Origin: an uncultured Bacteroides sp.
GTDB taxonomy: Bacteria; Bacteroidota; Bacteroidia; Bacteroidales; Bacteroidaceae
Reading direction: 5' to 3'
Assembly: GCA_949294185.1 (NCBI GenBank)
Contig: CASFGA010000001.1
Coordinates: 140,569-204,568 of the forward strand
DNA: 64,000 nucleotides
Each line of letters opens with the position of its first letter. Position 1 is the stretch's first letter. Below the pieces are notes generated by a model. That model ran no database searches. It saw nothing but the letters and a program-made list of their open reading frames with translations, and was not told the origin of the DNA. Shown here piece after piece: positions 35,214-42,599 of the stretch. A program made the translations under genes and the position numbers.

Positions 35214-35245
35214 CAAATATAAGAAATAGTTGGAAATAAATCAAA
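35214..35245 (-). promoter_or_regulatory. Consensus Bacteroidetes promoter for the structured RNA
   Basis: TTTG at 35245-35242 and TATATTTG at 35221-35214 on the minus strand are separated by 20 bases, matching the -33/-7 pattern of primary sigma promoters in this phylum. Transcription should begin near 35207. Confidence 0.7.
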
Positions 35246-35382
35246 TACAAACTGATTTATTCAGTCAAAGCCAAAAGAAATATCTCTTTAAACAAACTTT
35301 AAAAACATATCCGACCCAAATATTCAGGCAGACAAACCTCCCGCCTGCCCTGTTTATCCACAAAAAGTTTTTTGCAAATTTC

Positions 35383-35484
35383 CCTACATTCCTACACTTT
35401 ATCCTACAACAAGCTGTCAAACAATCTTTTACACCGTGTAGGGAAGCGTGTAGGGAGCGTGGAAGGGGATTTTTCCCTACACGC
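35383..35484. repeat. Cluster of CCTACA/TGTAGG repeats
   Basis: Six copies of CCTACA or its complement lie within 100 bases (35383, 35391, 35403 direct; 35437, 35449 inverted; 35477 direct). The last two form an 11-bp inverted repeat, GCGTGTAGGGA (35446-35456) with TCCCTACACGC (35474-35484). The surrounding 284 bases between the promoter of the structured RNA and the next gene hold no credible reading frame. A protein-binding array is possible. Confidence 0.45.
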
Positions 35485-35529
35485 CAGATTCGTTTCATGC
35501 GGATAAAAGTTCGTATTCCGGTGATTCTC

Positions 35530-36270
35530 TCACTTCTTTTTCTTGGAAACATCCCAGTCGAACACATAATTCTGACCGTTCAGAGGAATCACCACACGCA
35601 TTTCAAGACCTTTTTTCCTTTTCACATTCATAAAGCCCAATATGCTCTCTCCCGGATGAATGGTCGTCTTTTTCAGATAACCCTCTTCCCTCGTCCTGCG
35701 GTCTTCTTCCATTTCCTTGTCCAAAAGATACAGTTGGATACCGTTCAAAGCATTGGCCTGCGCAGCAGCCGAGTGATTATAGCTCGAGATGGGCTGCAAA
35801 TAAGAATATCCGTTGACACTTGTACGCGAAACATACGAAGTCTCATAACCCGATGTACCCGCCTCAAGCCCGGCCGAAATTCCTGCCAACACCCTGTTCC
35901 ATGTCTGTGTGCGCTTTATTTTCTTCTGGAATCCCTCACTTGAATACACCTTCAAGGCAATGGTGTCGTTCCGCTTGTTGACAAGAAAGGCTCTTACCGT
36001 ATCCGGGTCGAAGGTATAGGAACGTTCCGTCAGATTCCGAATCCGGATGGTAAGCTGATAAAATTTCCCGTAATCGTCACGAATGTATTGATTGCTCAGT
36101 CCCACCACAAAACCATGCCTGGCTATCACAGCCCACTCGTCGCCGTCCCTGAACTCAGCAATGAATGTGGAGTCATTTTCCGGCTTTATTACCGACTGTG
36201 CATTCATGCAGAATGGAAGACTCATGAACAAACATGTCCACAGTAAAAGATGAAAAATCAGGCTTTTCAT
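35530..36270 (-). CDS. Hypothetical secreted protein
   Basis: About 246 residues. Signal peptide MKSLIFHLLLWTCLFMSLPFCMNA, starting at the ATG at 36270 (a TTG six bases upstream is in frame but unnecessary). The mature part begins with a beta-rich domain (TFIAEFRDGDEWAVIARHG, KFYQLTIRIRNLTERSYTFDP), a middle with Gly/Ser/Tyr-rich segments (SAGLEAGTSGYETSYVSRTS) and a C-terminal strand pair ending YVFDWDVSKKKK. No catalytic residues are apparent. I do not recognise the family; the shape suggests a periplasmic or surface beta-sandwich protein. Composition is less AT-rich than the island to its left. Confidence 0.72.
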   Translation of the reverse strand: MKSLIFHLLLWTCLFMSLPFCMNAQSVIKPENDSTFIAEFRDGDEWAVIARHGFVVGLSNQYIRDDYGKFYQLTIRIRNLTERSYTFDPDTVRAFLVNKRNDTIALKVYSSEGFQKKIKRTQTWNRVLAGISAGLEAGTSGYETSYVSRTSVNGYSYLQPISSYNHSAAAQANALNGIQLYLLDKEMEEDRRTREEGYLKKTTIHPGESILGFMNVKRKKGLEMRVVIPLNGQNYVFDWDVSKKKK

Positions 36271-36349
36271 AACCAAAATTCATTTTTGCGCAATAAACAA
36301 CTTTTTTTCGTCAATAGCAAATCGCAACGCATAAAAAGCAAAAGGGAAT

Positions 36350-37381
36350 TTACATCCGTCGGATTTGTGCAAACGACTCGAAGACATATTTCCGGTGATG
36401 GCTCAGAAACTTCTTATGCGGGCGGAAAAACTCGTCTTTGGGGATGAAAATCTTTTTTCCATTGTATTCCTGATAAAGCCATGTATCGGCAAGCTTCTCC
36501 GACACCACGATGGTATAATCATCGGCTATGGTGAAGAATCCTTTGTCGAAAGCGAAATGCATGTCGCGACACAGGGCTATACCGTTACAGGGCAGGAATG
36601 TTCCCTTGTGAGCCTGCGGCTGGATGTGCGCCGCCTCTAAATTAAACAGGTCGCGGTCGTCGGTGGTATAACGCATCACCCGGCCGGTAACGGCACACCG
36701 GTACTGATAAGCGTTCATTACCAATTCCCTGAAAAGTGTGGAAGTAAATATGGCAGCACCTCTGTCTATTTCCAAAGAATCGTCTTCCGCTTCCTCGCTT
36801 TCATGCAGCAATATGGAATCGGACTCCTTGCCCAACAACTGATAGGCATCTTCTGCAAACCGAACTTCCCTGTCTCCGAATGTCGGACGGGTTATATAGG
36901 GCAATTCATCGATGATTCCAAAGTTGGTCTTGCCTTTCGACTTCTCCGAAAGATCCTGATACCCCGCATCCGCAGGAGTTATTCTCGTAAGGGCATAACA
37001 CAATCCCTCTGACTCAATCCGCTCGAAGACTACATAATCGCCCTCCCTGAAAAGATATCCCGGATCAATCTCACTGTTCATGTAAAGCCTTACCTCGTTC
37101 CGGGGATTGGCTTTGGTATAGGCAATGTCGGCAAAGCGTTGGTTGTGATAGTCCATCGTGCACCACACTTTCGCATGCCCGTGCAGATACATCGGAATGA
37201 TGGATATAAGTATCTTGTCGTTGAGCACGACGGAAGAAAGGTGGGGAAAGAAGTCCAAAAACTTTTTTGATATCAGAAAATATCTTCCTCGCTTGGGGCT
37301 GCCTCCTTCCTTGCCTATGGAACCCATCTCCTGGAATCCCACCTTGTGCACATAATATCTGGACATCACATCAAACATCAT
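36350..37381 (-). CDS. HNH restriction endonuclease, Type II-like
   Basis: 343-residue predicted nuclease, last gene of the restriction-modification operon. The N-terminal 150 residues (PKRGRYFLISKKFLDFFP, LREGDYVVFERI-like FREGDYVVFERI) look like a B3/EcoRII-N type DNA-recognition domain. The C-terminal third is an HNH module of the HNH_2 kind: YRCAVTGRV, LEAAHIQPQAHKG, NGIALCRDMHFAFDKGFF, with the first His of AAH as the catalytic candidate. The first codons overlap the end of the upstream methyltransferase gene by 11 bases, tying its translation to the protective enzyme. Position beside two methyltransferases and Vsr argues for the cognate restriction enzyme rather than a solitary nuclease. 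Confidence 0.82.
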   Translation of the reverse strand: MMFDVMSRYYVHKVGFQEMGSIGKEGGSPKRGRYFLISKKFLDFFPHLSSVVLNDKILISIIPMYLHGHAKVWCTMDYHNQRFADIAYTKANPRNEVRLYMNSEIDPGYLFREGDYVVFERIESEGLCYALTRITPADAGYQDLSEKSKGKTNFGIIDELPYITRPTFGDREVRFAEDAYQLLGKESDSILLHESEEAEDDSLEIDRGAAIFTSTLFRELVMNAYQYRCAVTGRVMRYTTDDRDLFNLEAAHIQPQAHKGTFLPCNGIALCRDMHFAFDKGFFTIADDYTIVVSEKLADTWLYQEYNGKKIFIPKDEFFRPHKKFLSHHRKYVFESFAQIRRM

Positions 37382-38633
37382 AGGTCTTTATGAATTTAAT
37401 TAACGCTTCAGCTATAATCTTTGCAAATCCGGGCGGTACGGCATTCCCTATCATCTTGTACTGGGCACCCATGGAACCCTCGAAGATGAAGTCGTCATCG
37501 AAAGACTGCAACCGGGCCGCCTCACGGACAGTAATGCTCCGAGCCTGTTCCGGGTCGGGATGGATATGGCGCATCCCGTCTTTATACAGATGGGCAGGAA
37601 TCGTATTGCTCGGCTCATCGGGGCGAAGCACATAATACTTGTGCACATTGCTTCTTTTTCCCGTCATGGCCGTATACAAATCCTTCAGACTCTCAGCGGT
37701 GACATACTCATTCCGCCCCGAACGGATATCATCAGCCAGCAGACGGAATATCCGGATGTCTCTCAGGTTATGATAACGAGGCACATGATTGGGCATCTCA
37801 CAGCTGTCACCGGCAGACCGATGAGACACACCCTGATTTTCATCCGCCTTTTCCCCATCCGGATAAAATCCCGGCAAGTCGCCGATCGCTTCATTCACCG
37901 TCCGCCGTTCCCGCTTGAAGGAAGGCAATATCTTTTGGTAAAAGGCATCAAATATCTTCTCCCGTCCCTGTTCGTTTCCGAACAGATCATAGGTCACTTT
38001 TCCCTTGAACCAGTCATTACGGATTCCCAACAGTATGACGCGCCGACGGTGTTGGGGAACACCGAAATCGGCTACATCGTAAACGGCTTGCCGCAAATCG
38101 GCCGTTATGCTGTATCCCGCATCTGCAAACGCCGAAGTAATCAACTGCGGGATAGGAGTTCCATCCGGATTTGCACTCAGCATTCCGACCACATTTTCAA
38201 AGATAAAGAATTTCGGACGAAATCTCTCAAGAACCTTGATATAACTTTCAAACAAAAAATTCCGGTAGTCATTTTTCATTCCATGCGGATCCCGTATCCG
38301 TCCGGCCAAGGAATATGCCTGACAGGGAGGGCCTCCGATGATTACATCCACTTTCTTCCGTCCCACAAGCTTCGCCAGTCCCACATGCTTGCCATAGGCA
38401 GCGTCGTCAAACCCTCTCAGCAACTCGTCGGTACGCCGGATGTCAAAGCGGACGACCTCCTGCTCCGCCGCTTCATAATGCCACTTATCCTCCAGCCGTT
38501 TCCGCAGTGTAAGACAGGGAGCCTCCTCCCATTCCACCGATGCCAAAGCCCTGAAATGTCCTTCTTGCAGGAAACCGTCCAACAGTCCCCCGCATCCGGC
38601 AAACAGATCAATCAGATTGAATCTCCTTTTCAT
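37371..38633 (-). CDS. DNA (cytosine-5) methyltransferase, second of two
   Basis: 420-residue C5 methyltransferase with motifs in order: I DLFAGCGGLLDGF (9-21), IV GGPPCQAYSLAG with the catalytic Cys104, VI FENVVG, VIII QHRRRVILLGIR, and C-terminal IX/X VREAARLQSFDDDF and GNAVPPGFAK. The variable target-recognition region (about 215-360) is longer than that of the neighbouring enzyme and unlike it, so the two probably modify different strands or sites. The stop of the upstream methyltransferase overlaps its ATG (ATGA), and it overlaps the nuclease gene downstream by 11 bases. Confidence 0.93.
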   Translation of the reverse strand: MKRRFNLIDLFAGCGGLLDGFLQEGHFRALASVEWEEAPCLTLRKRLEDKWHYEAAEQEVVRFDIRRTDELLRGFDDAAYGKHVGLAKLVGRKKVDVIIGGPPCQAYSLAGRIRDPHGMKNDYRNFLFESYIKVLERFRPKFFIFENVVGMLSANPDGTPIPQLITSAFADAGYSITADLRQAVYDVADFGVPQHRRRVILLGIRNDWFKGKVTYDLFGNEQGREKIFDAFYQKILPSFKRERRTVNEAIGDLPGFYPDGEKADENQGVSHRSAGDSCEMPNHVPRYHNLRDIRIFRLLADDIRSGRNEYVTAESLKDLYTAMTGKRSNVHKYYVLRPDEPSNTIPAHLYKDGMRHIHPDPEQARSITVREAARLQSFDDDFIFEGSMGAQYKMIGNAVPPGFAKIIAEALIKFIKTYDV

Positions 38634-39694
38634 TTCAGATATTTTTTTATTGCTTCGGCCATCTCGTATGCCAACAAGACCGGAACGGCGTTTCCCACCT
38701 GCCTGTCCTGCTGGGTTTTGCTTCCCAAAAACACAAAGTCATCAGGAAACGATTGCAGACGGGCGCTCTCGCGCACCGTAGGACATCGGTTCCACCGGTA
38801 ATGAAAGATGTTCCGATGCCCCGTGTCGACTGTTCTCGACGGCTTGTCACTGGCATAGCGTGTCCATGCCATGTGGAAATTGCGGCTTTTGCCCACCCCT
38901 TCCGGCAAATCCTTGTAGTTTCCTCCGTCGGGAACCTGAGCTATGACCTCCTTGACAAAACTTTTATGATTGATGGCCACATGATTATACAATATATCAT
39001 TGTCCCCCCGCATCTTTCGCTGATAATCATTCTGCGGAGGCAATTCATACCGCGCCGTCTCCTCCCCCAAACAGTGTTCTAAAGAAGGCAGGTCGCCGAT
39101 AGCCTGCGAACAGGTGATGTAATGCTCCTCATCCAGTACCGGAGGAGGAAAAGAAAATGCAGCCCGTGACCTTTTAATTCCGACAAAAACCAGACGCTTG
39201 CGGATTTGCGGAACACCATAATCAGCCGCACATACAATCTTCGACGAAACCTTATACTTCAAAGCCTCCAGACGCCTGATGATTTCTTCTTTGACGGCTC
39301 CCTTATACAGCGTTTCCATCCCAGGCACATTCTCTATCAAAAAGGCCTGAGGCTTGAAAAGAGATATGGCTTTTATCATGGCCAGATACAGTTCGTTCCG
39401 CTTGTCCTCGAAATTGCGCGGGCCAGTCAGACTAAATCCCTGGCAGGGCGGGCCACCGATAACCACATCCACTGTCTGTCCGCCGACTGCATCCCGGATA
39501 ATCTTGAAAGAATCTTTGGAAGACAAATCCAACCTAAGTCCTTTTGCTTCAGCATGGTTGTGCTCAAAAGTATTGAGGGCACTCTGTTCAAAGTCCACCC
39601 CCAACAAAATCCGGTAACCTGCCTCCTCAAATCCTTTCGACAGTCCTCCGCACCCGCAAAACAAGTCAATGACATTATATTTCCTATCATTCAT
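38630..39694 (-). CDS. DNA (cytosine-5) methyltransferase, first of two
   Basis: 354-residue C5 methyltransferase. Motif I is DLFCGCGGLSKGFEEAGY (10-27), motif IV GGPPCQGFSLTGPRN with Cys84 as nucleophile, motif VI IENVPGM, motif VIII QIRKRLVFVGIK, motif IX VRESARLQSFPDDF and motif X GNAVPVLLAYEMAEA. The target-recognition region (about 200-290) has HLWHxAWTR-like residues (FHMAWTRYASDKPSRT). It starts six bases after the vsr stop and overlaps the next methyltransferase by four. A pair of C5 enzymes with one nuclease is the arrangement expected for an asymmetric recognition sequence. Confidence 0.93.
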   Translation of the reverse strand: MNDRKYNVIDLFCGCGGLSKGFEEAGYRILLGVDFEQSALNTFEHNHAEAKGLRLDLSSKDSFKIIRDAVGGQTVDVVIGGPPCQGFSLTGPRNFEDKRNELYLAMIKAISLFKPQAFLIENVPGMETLYKGAVKEEIIRRLEALKYKVSSKIVCAADYGVPQIRKRLVFVGIKRSRAAFSFPPPVLDEEHYITCSQAIGDLPSLEHCLGEETARYELPPQNDYQRKMRGDNDILYNHVAINHKSFVKEVIAQVPDGGNYKDLPEGVGKSRNFHMAWTRYASDKPSRTVDTGHRNIFHYRWNRCPTVRESARLQSFPDDFVFLGSKTQQDRQVGNAVPVLLAYEMAEAIKKYLK

Positions 39695-39700
39695 CCCTTT

Positions 39701-40216
39701 TCAAGCTTTACTTTTTTCATATCGAACCTCCTCTTCGGCTGCATCCGGCAGTTTCTCATCAGACACATCATACGGTCTGGCTCCGAAATTGAGCAGCAAC
39801 ATTTTGTTCAAAGTATAAACCAACCCCTCCAAAGTCTCCTGCCGGACTTTCGGCCGCAGCTGACACTCCCAAACCTGAATGACATGCCACCCCATGTCGC
39901 GCAGCCGGATGCGTTCATCAAGGTCACGCCGGCGGTTCCGCTCAATCTTGTTCTGCCAGAATGCCGTGTTCGACTTCGGCAGGACATAATACCTGCACCC
40001 TTCATGCCCGTGCCAGAAACAGCCGTTCACAAAGATAACCGTCCGATATTTGCGGAGAACGATGTCCGGACACCCCGGCAACCTCCTGACATGTATCCGG
40101 TAACGGAACCCCCTGGCGAAAAGAAATTTCCGGACGATAAGCTCCGGCTTCGTGTTGCGCCCGCGTATCCGCGACATGCAGCGGTGCCTCTGCTCTGGAG
40201 TCAGTTTGTCAGCCAT
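39701..40216 (-). CDS. vsr: Very short patch repair endonuclease
   Basis: 171-residue Vsr: a nicking enzyme that starts repair of T:G mismatches arising when 5-methylcytosine deaminates. It begins TPEQRHRCMSRIRGRNTKPE as in characterised Vsr proteins. The catalytic Asp51 in LPGCPDIVLRKY falls at the same number as in E. coli Vsr; His69 and His71 in CFWHGHEGC and the zinc ligands are in place, followed by TAFWQNKIERNRRRD. It is longer at the C-terminus by about 15 residues. Being first in the operon, it is made together with the two methyltransferases whose product it repairs. Confidence 0.95.
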   Translation of the reverse strand: MADKLTPEQRHRCMSRIRGRNTKPELIVRKFLFARGFRYRIHVRRLPGCPDIVLRKYRTVIFVNGCFWHGHEGCRYYVLPKSNTAFWQNKIERNRRRDLDERIRLRDMGWHVIQVWECQLRPKVRQETLEGLVYTLNKMLLLNFGARPYDVSDEKLPDAAEEEVRYEKSKA

Positions 40217-40227
40217 ATTCGTTTCCT

Positions 40228-40267
40228 ATCCTTTCCGATGCGAAGATACAACATTCCCCCCACCTTT
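40228..40267 (-). promoter_or_regulatory. Probable promoter of the restriction-modification operon
   Basis: On the minus strand a TTG, 20 bases, then TATCTTCG stands upstream of vsr, one base off the TAnnTTTG consensus with correct spacing. It is the only such match in the 177-base gap between vsr and the ROK gene. Confidence 0.45.
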
Positions 40268-40393
40268 CCAAGTCCGTCCGTTTTCCTTTCACCGCAAGCG
40301 GCGGATTCCATCAGGGCAAAAACTTTTTTTTGCATGCAGACAAAACCTGATTAAGATGCGTCAGAAAGCACCCGCCATCCTGACCCTATGCGG

Positions 40394-41599
40394 TCATGAA
40401 GCAAACAACCGGCTTCGGGCCAACAGCGCAGAACCCACGGCATTGGCCTTGTCTTTCAGTTCTGAAAGCACAATGCCCCCACTGGGATACATCAGATTCA
40501 GCGTATAGCGGCGCACGGCTGAGATAACGGGAGGAAGCAGATAATTTCCCGCCCGTGACAGTTCTCCTCCGATAATGACCTGCTCCGGATTGAATATGTT
40601 AATCAGGTCGCTGACATGCCGTCCCAACTTGGCTCCGATTTCCTCCACCAGTTCGATGGCAAGCACATCTTCACGTTCCACCACCGCAAGAATGTCGTCC
40701 AGTGTTATCTCGTCCACAGACTTCTCTTGCGCAAGGATGGAACTCTCGCCTTGATGCAGGCGTTCGACAAACTTGCGGTAAAGCGCCGATCCTGAAACCT
40801 CCGTTTCGATGCAGCCCTTCTTTCCGCATTCACAGATCTGCTGATTATCGTATCCGTAGTTATGCCCGAACTCCCCCGAGAATCCCGACATGCCGTTATA
40901 CAGTTTTCCGTCGACAATAAAGGCCATTCCCAATCCCCAATTCACATTAATAAATATAAGATTGTCGGAACAGCGCTCGCTTCGCTTCATAAACTCTCCG
41001 TATGCCATTGCGCGGCTGTCATTGTCCACGCATACACTCAGACCGACACGTTTCGCGAGCAAAGAGCTTATCGGATGCTTGTCGCCGAAATTCAGCCGCG
41101 TATAGTTGCATCCTTTCTTCGGATTCACCCGCCCGCTCATTCCGACACAGACATTCAGTATCTTGTCCCGCTTTACCGACAGAGAATCAACAAACCGGTT
41201 TATCTCTCCCGACAGACGGTCGACCGCCTCCATCGTATTGTCAAGCATGAAAGGAACCCGCATCTCCAAGCGAAGCACATCTCCCTTAAAGTTTATCAAG
41301 GCAAAGCTCAGTGAATCCTGCTTCAAGTCTACGCCGACAAAATAGCCGGACTCGGCATTCAGCCCGTAAAGACTTGGATGACGGCCTCCTGCCGTTTCCA
41401 GTTTCCCGCAGTCCTCCACATAACCTTCCGCACAAAGCTCTTCGATAATTTTGGTGACAGTAGGCACACTGAGTCCCATATTTTTCGACAAGTCGGTTAT
41501 CGTGGTTTCGCCTTTATAAATCAACAGCGTAATGATGCGCTGCTTCATCAAAGCCGTCTTCGTCCCTTTCTGAATATCTGTCAATAAAGCCCTTTTCAT
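40394..41599 (-). CDS. ROK-family transcriptional repressor, NagC-like
   Basis: About 401 residues. A winged helix-turn-helix (about 15-75, TTITDLSKNMGLSVPTVTKIIEEL) precedes a ROK sugar-kinase-like domain with GGRHPSLYGLN, the DNDSRAMAYGE segment, GLGMAFIVDGKLYNG and the zinc motif CECGKKGCIETEVSG. The ATP-site is not obviously complete, as expected of repressors. It is divergent from nagB, so control of amino-sugar use with N-acetylglucosamine-6-phosphate or a relative as ligand is likely. I choose the ATG at 41599; the frame extends only to a TTG at 41617. Confidence 0.88.
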   Translation of the reverse strand: MKRALLTDIQKGTKTALMKQRIITLLIYKGETTITDLSKNMGLSVPTVTKIIEELCAEGYVEDCGKLETAGGRHPSLYGLNAESGYFVGVDLKQDSLSFALINFKGDVLRLEMRVPFMLDNTMEAVDRLSGEINRFVDSLSVKRDKILNVCVGMSGRVNPKKGCNYTRLNFGDKHPISSLLAKRVGLSVCVDNDSRAMAYGEFMKRSERCSDNLIFINVNWGLGMAFIVDGKLYNGMSGFSGEFGHNYGYDNQQICECGKKGCIETEVSGSALYRKFVERLHQGESSILAQEKSVDEITLDDILAVVEREDVLAIELVEEIGAKLGRHVSDLINIFNPEQVIIGGELSRAGNYLLPPVISAVRRYTLNLMYPSGGIVLSELKDKANAVGSALLARSRLFAS

Positions 41600-41679
41600 A
41601 TTCACAATTTTATGCAACTCTACAAAATTAATTATTTTATTTAATAACGGATGGTTTCAAACAGAAAAAAAACTATTTG

Positions 41680-41711
41680 TTTGTCTATATTCATAATCAT
41701 TAATATCTTTG
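41680..41711 (+). promoter_or_regulatory. nagB promoter
   Basis: TTTG at 41680-41683, a 20-base spacer and TATCTTTG at 41704-41711 give a perfect Bacteroidetes promoter with a start near 41718. This places the in-frame ATG at 41713 before the transcript and fixes the nagB start at 41752. An AT-rich imperfect palindrome just upstream (about 41627-41648) is a possible repressor operator. Confidence 0.78.
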
Positions 41712-41751
41712 CATGGATAGAATAAAGAATCAACTTAAACTTCATACAACC

Positions 41752-42543
41752 ATGAGAGTAATTATTGAACCCGACTATCAGGCCTTGTCAAACTGGGCCG
41801 CAAACTATGTTGCCAACAAAATCAATGCAGCCCAACCGACAGAAGAGAAGCCTTTCGTATTGGGGCTTCCCACCGGTTCATCGCCGCTAGGCATGTATAA
41901 AGCACTTATTGAGCTGAACAAAAAAGGAATTGTTTCATTCCGAAACGTGGTGACCTTCAATATGGACGAATATGTTGGCCTGCCCGAATCGCACCCGGAG
42001 AGCTATCACTCATTCATGTTCAACAATTTCTTCAACCACATTGATATCCGCAAAGAGAACATTCACATCCTGAACGGAAATGCGGCTGACCTGCATGCCG
42101 AATGCGAAAACTACGAGAAAGAAATCGAGAAGTTTGGAGGAATCGACCTGTTTTTAGGCGGCATCGGGCCGGACGGACATATCGCATTCAACGAACCGGG
42201 CTCGTCATTGGCTTCGCGCACCCGTGTCAAGACACTGACCACCGATACCATCATCGCCAATTCACGCTTCTTCGACAACGATGTAAACAAGGTTCCCAAG
42301 ACTGCGCTTACCGTAGGCGTGGCTACGGTATTGGCCGCACGCGAGGTGCTCATCATCTGCAACGGCCACAACAAGGCACGCGCCCTGCAACATGCCATCG
42401 AAGGGGGAATTACCCAAATGTGGACCATCAGCGCCTTGCAGATGCACCGCCACGGCATCATTGTCTGCGACGAGGCTGCCACCGACGAACTGAAGGTCAG
42501 CACCTACAAATATTTCAAAGACATCGAGAAAAACAATCTCTGA
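41752..42543 (+). CDS. nagB: Glucosamine-6-phosphate deaminase
   Basis: 263-residue cytoplasmic enzyme converting glucosamine-6-phosphate to fructose-6-phosphate and ammonia. From the chosen start the E. coli numbering is reproduced exactly: [15 protein letters not shown], catalytic Asp72 in FNMDEYVGL, and Asp141, His143 and Glu148 in [13 protein letters not shown]. The start is fixed by the promoter just upstream and by family length. It heads an operon with the NagB-like/PIG-L fusion and a transglutaminase-like lipoprotein and faces a ROK repressor. Confidence 0.97.
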   Translation: MRVIIEPDYQALSNWAANYVANKINAAQPTEEKPFVLGLPTGSSPLGMYKALIELNKKGIVSFRNVVTFNMDEYVGLPESHPESYHSFMFNNFFNHIDIRKENIHILNGNAADLHAECENYEKEIEKFGGIDLFLGGIGPDGHIAFNEPGSSLASRTRVKTLTTDTIIANSRFFDNDVNKVPKTALTVGVATVLAAREVLIICNGHNKARALQHAIEGGITQMWTISALQMHRHGIIVCDEAATDELKVSTYKYFKDIEKNNL

Positions 42544-42599
42544 TGCCGGGCAAACGGTTTTTTCAAAAGACTATACGACTATTTTAACCTTACACAATT

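Noticed and set aside
35354..35362. TTATCCACA, a perfect DnaA-type box, near AT-rich DNA as a possible replication origin
   Set aside because: Only one copy was found and no dnaA, dnaN or partition gene is nearby; a single nine-base match in 64 kb is expected by chance.
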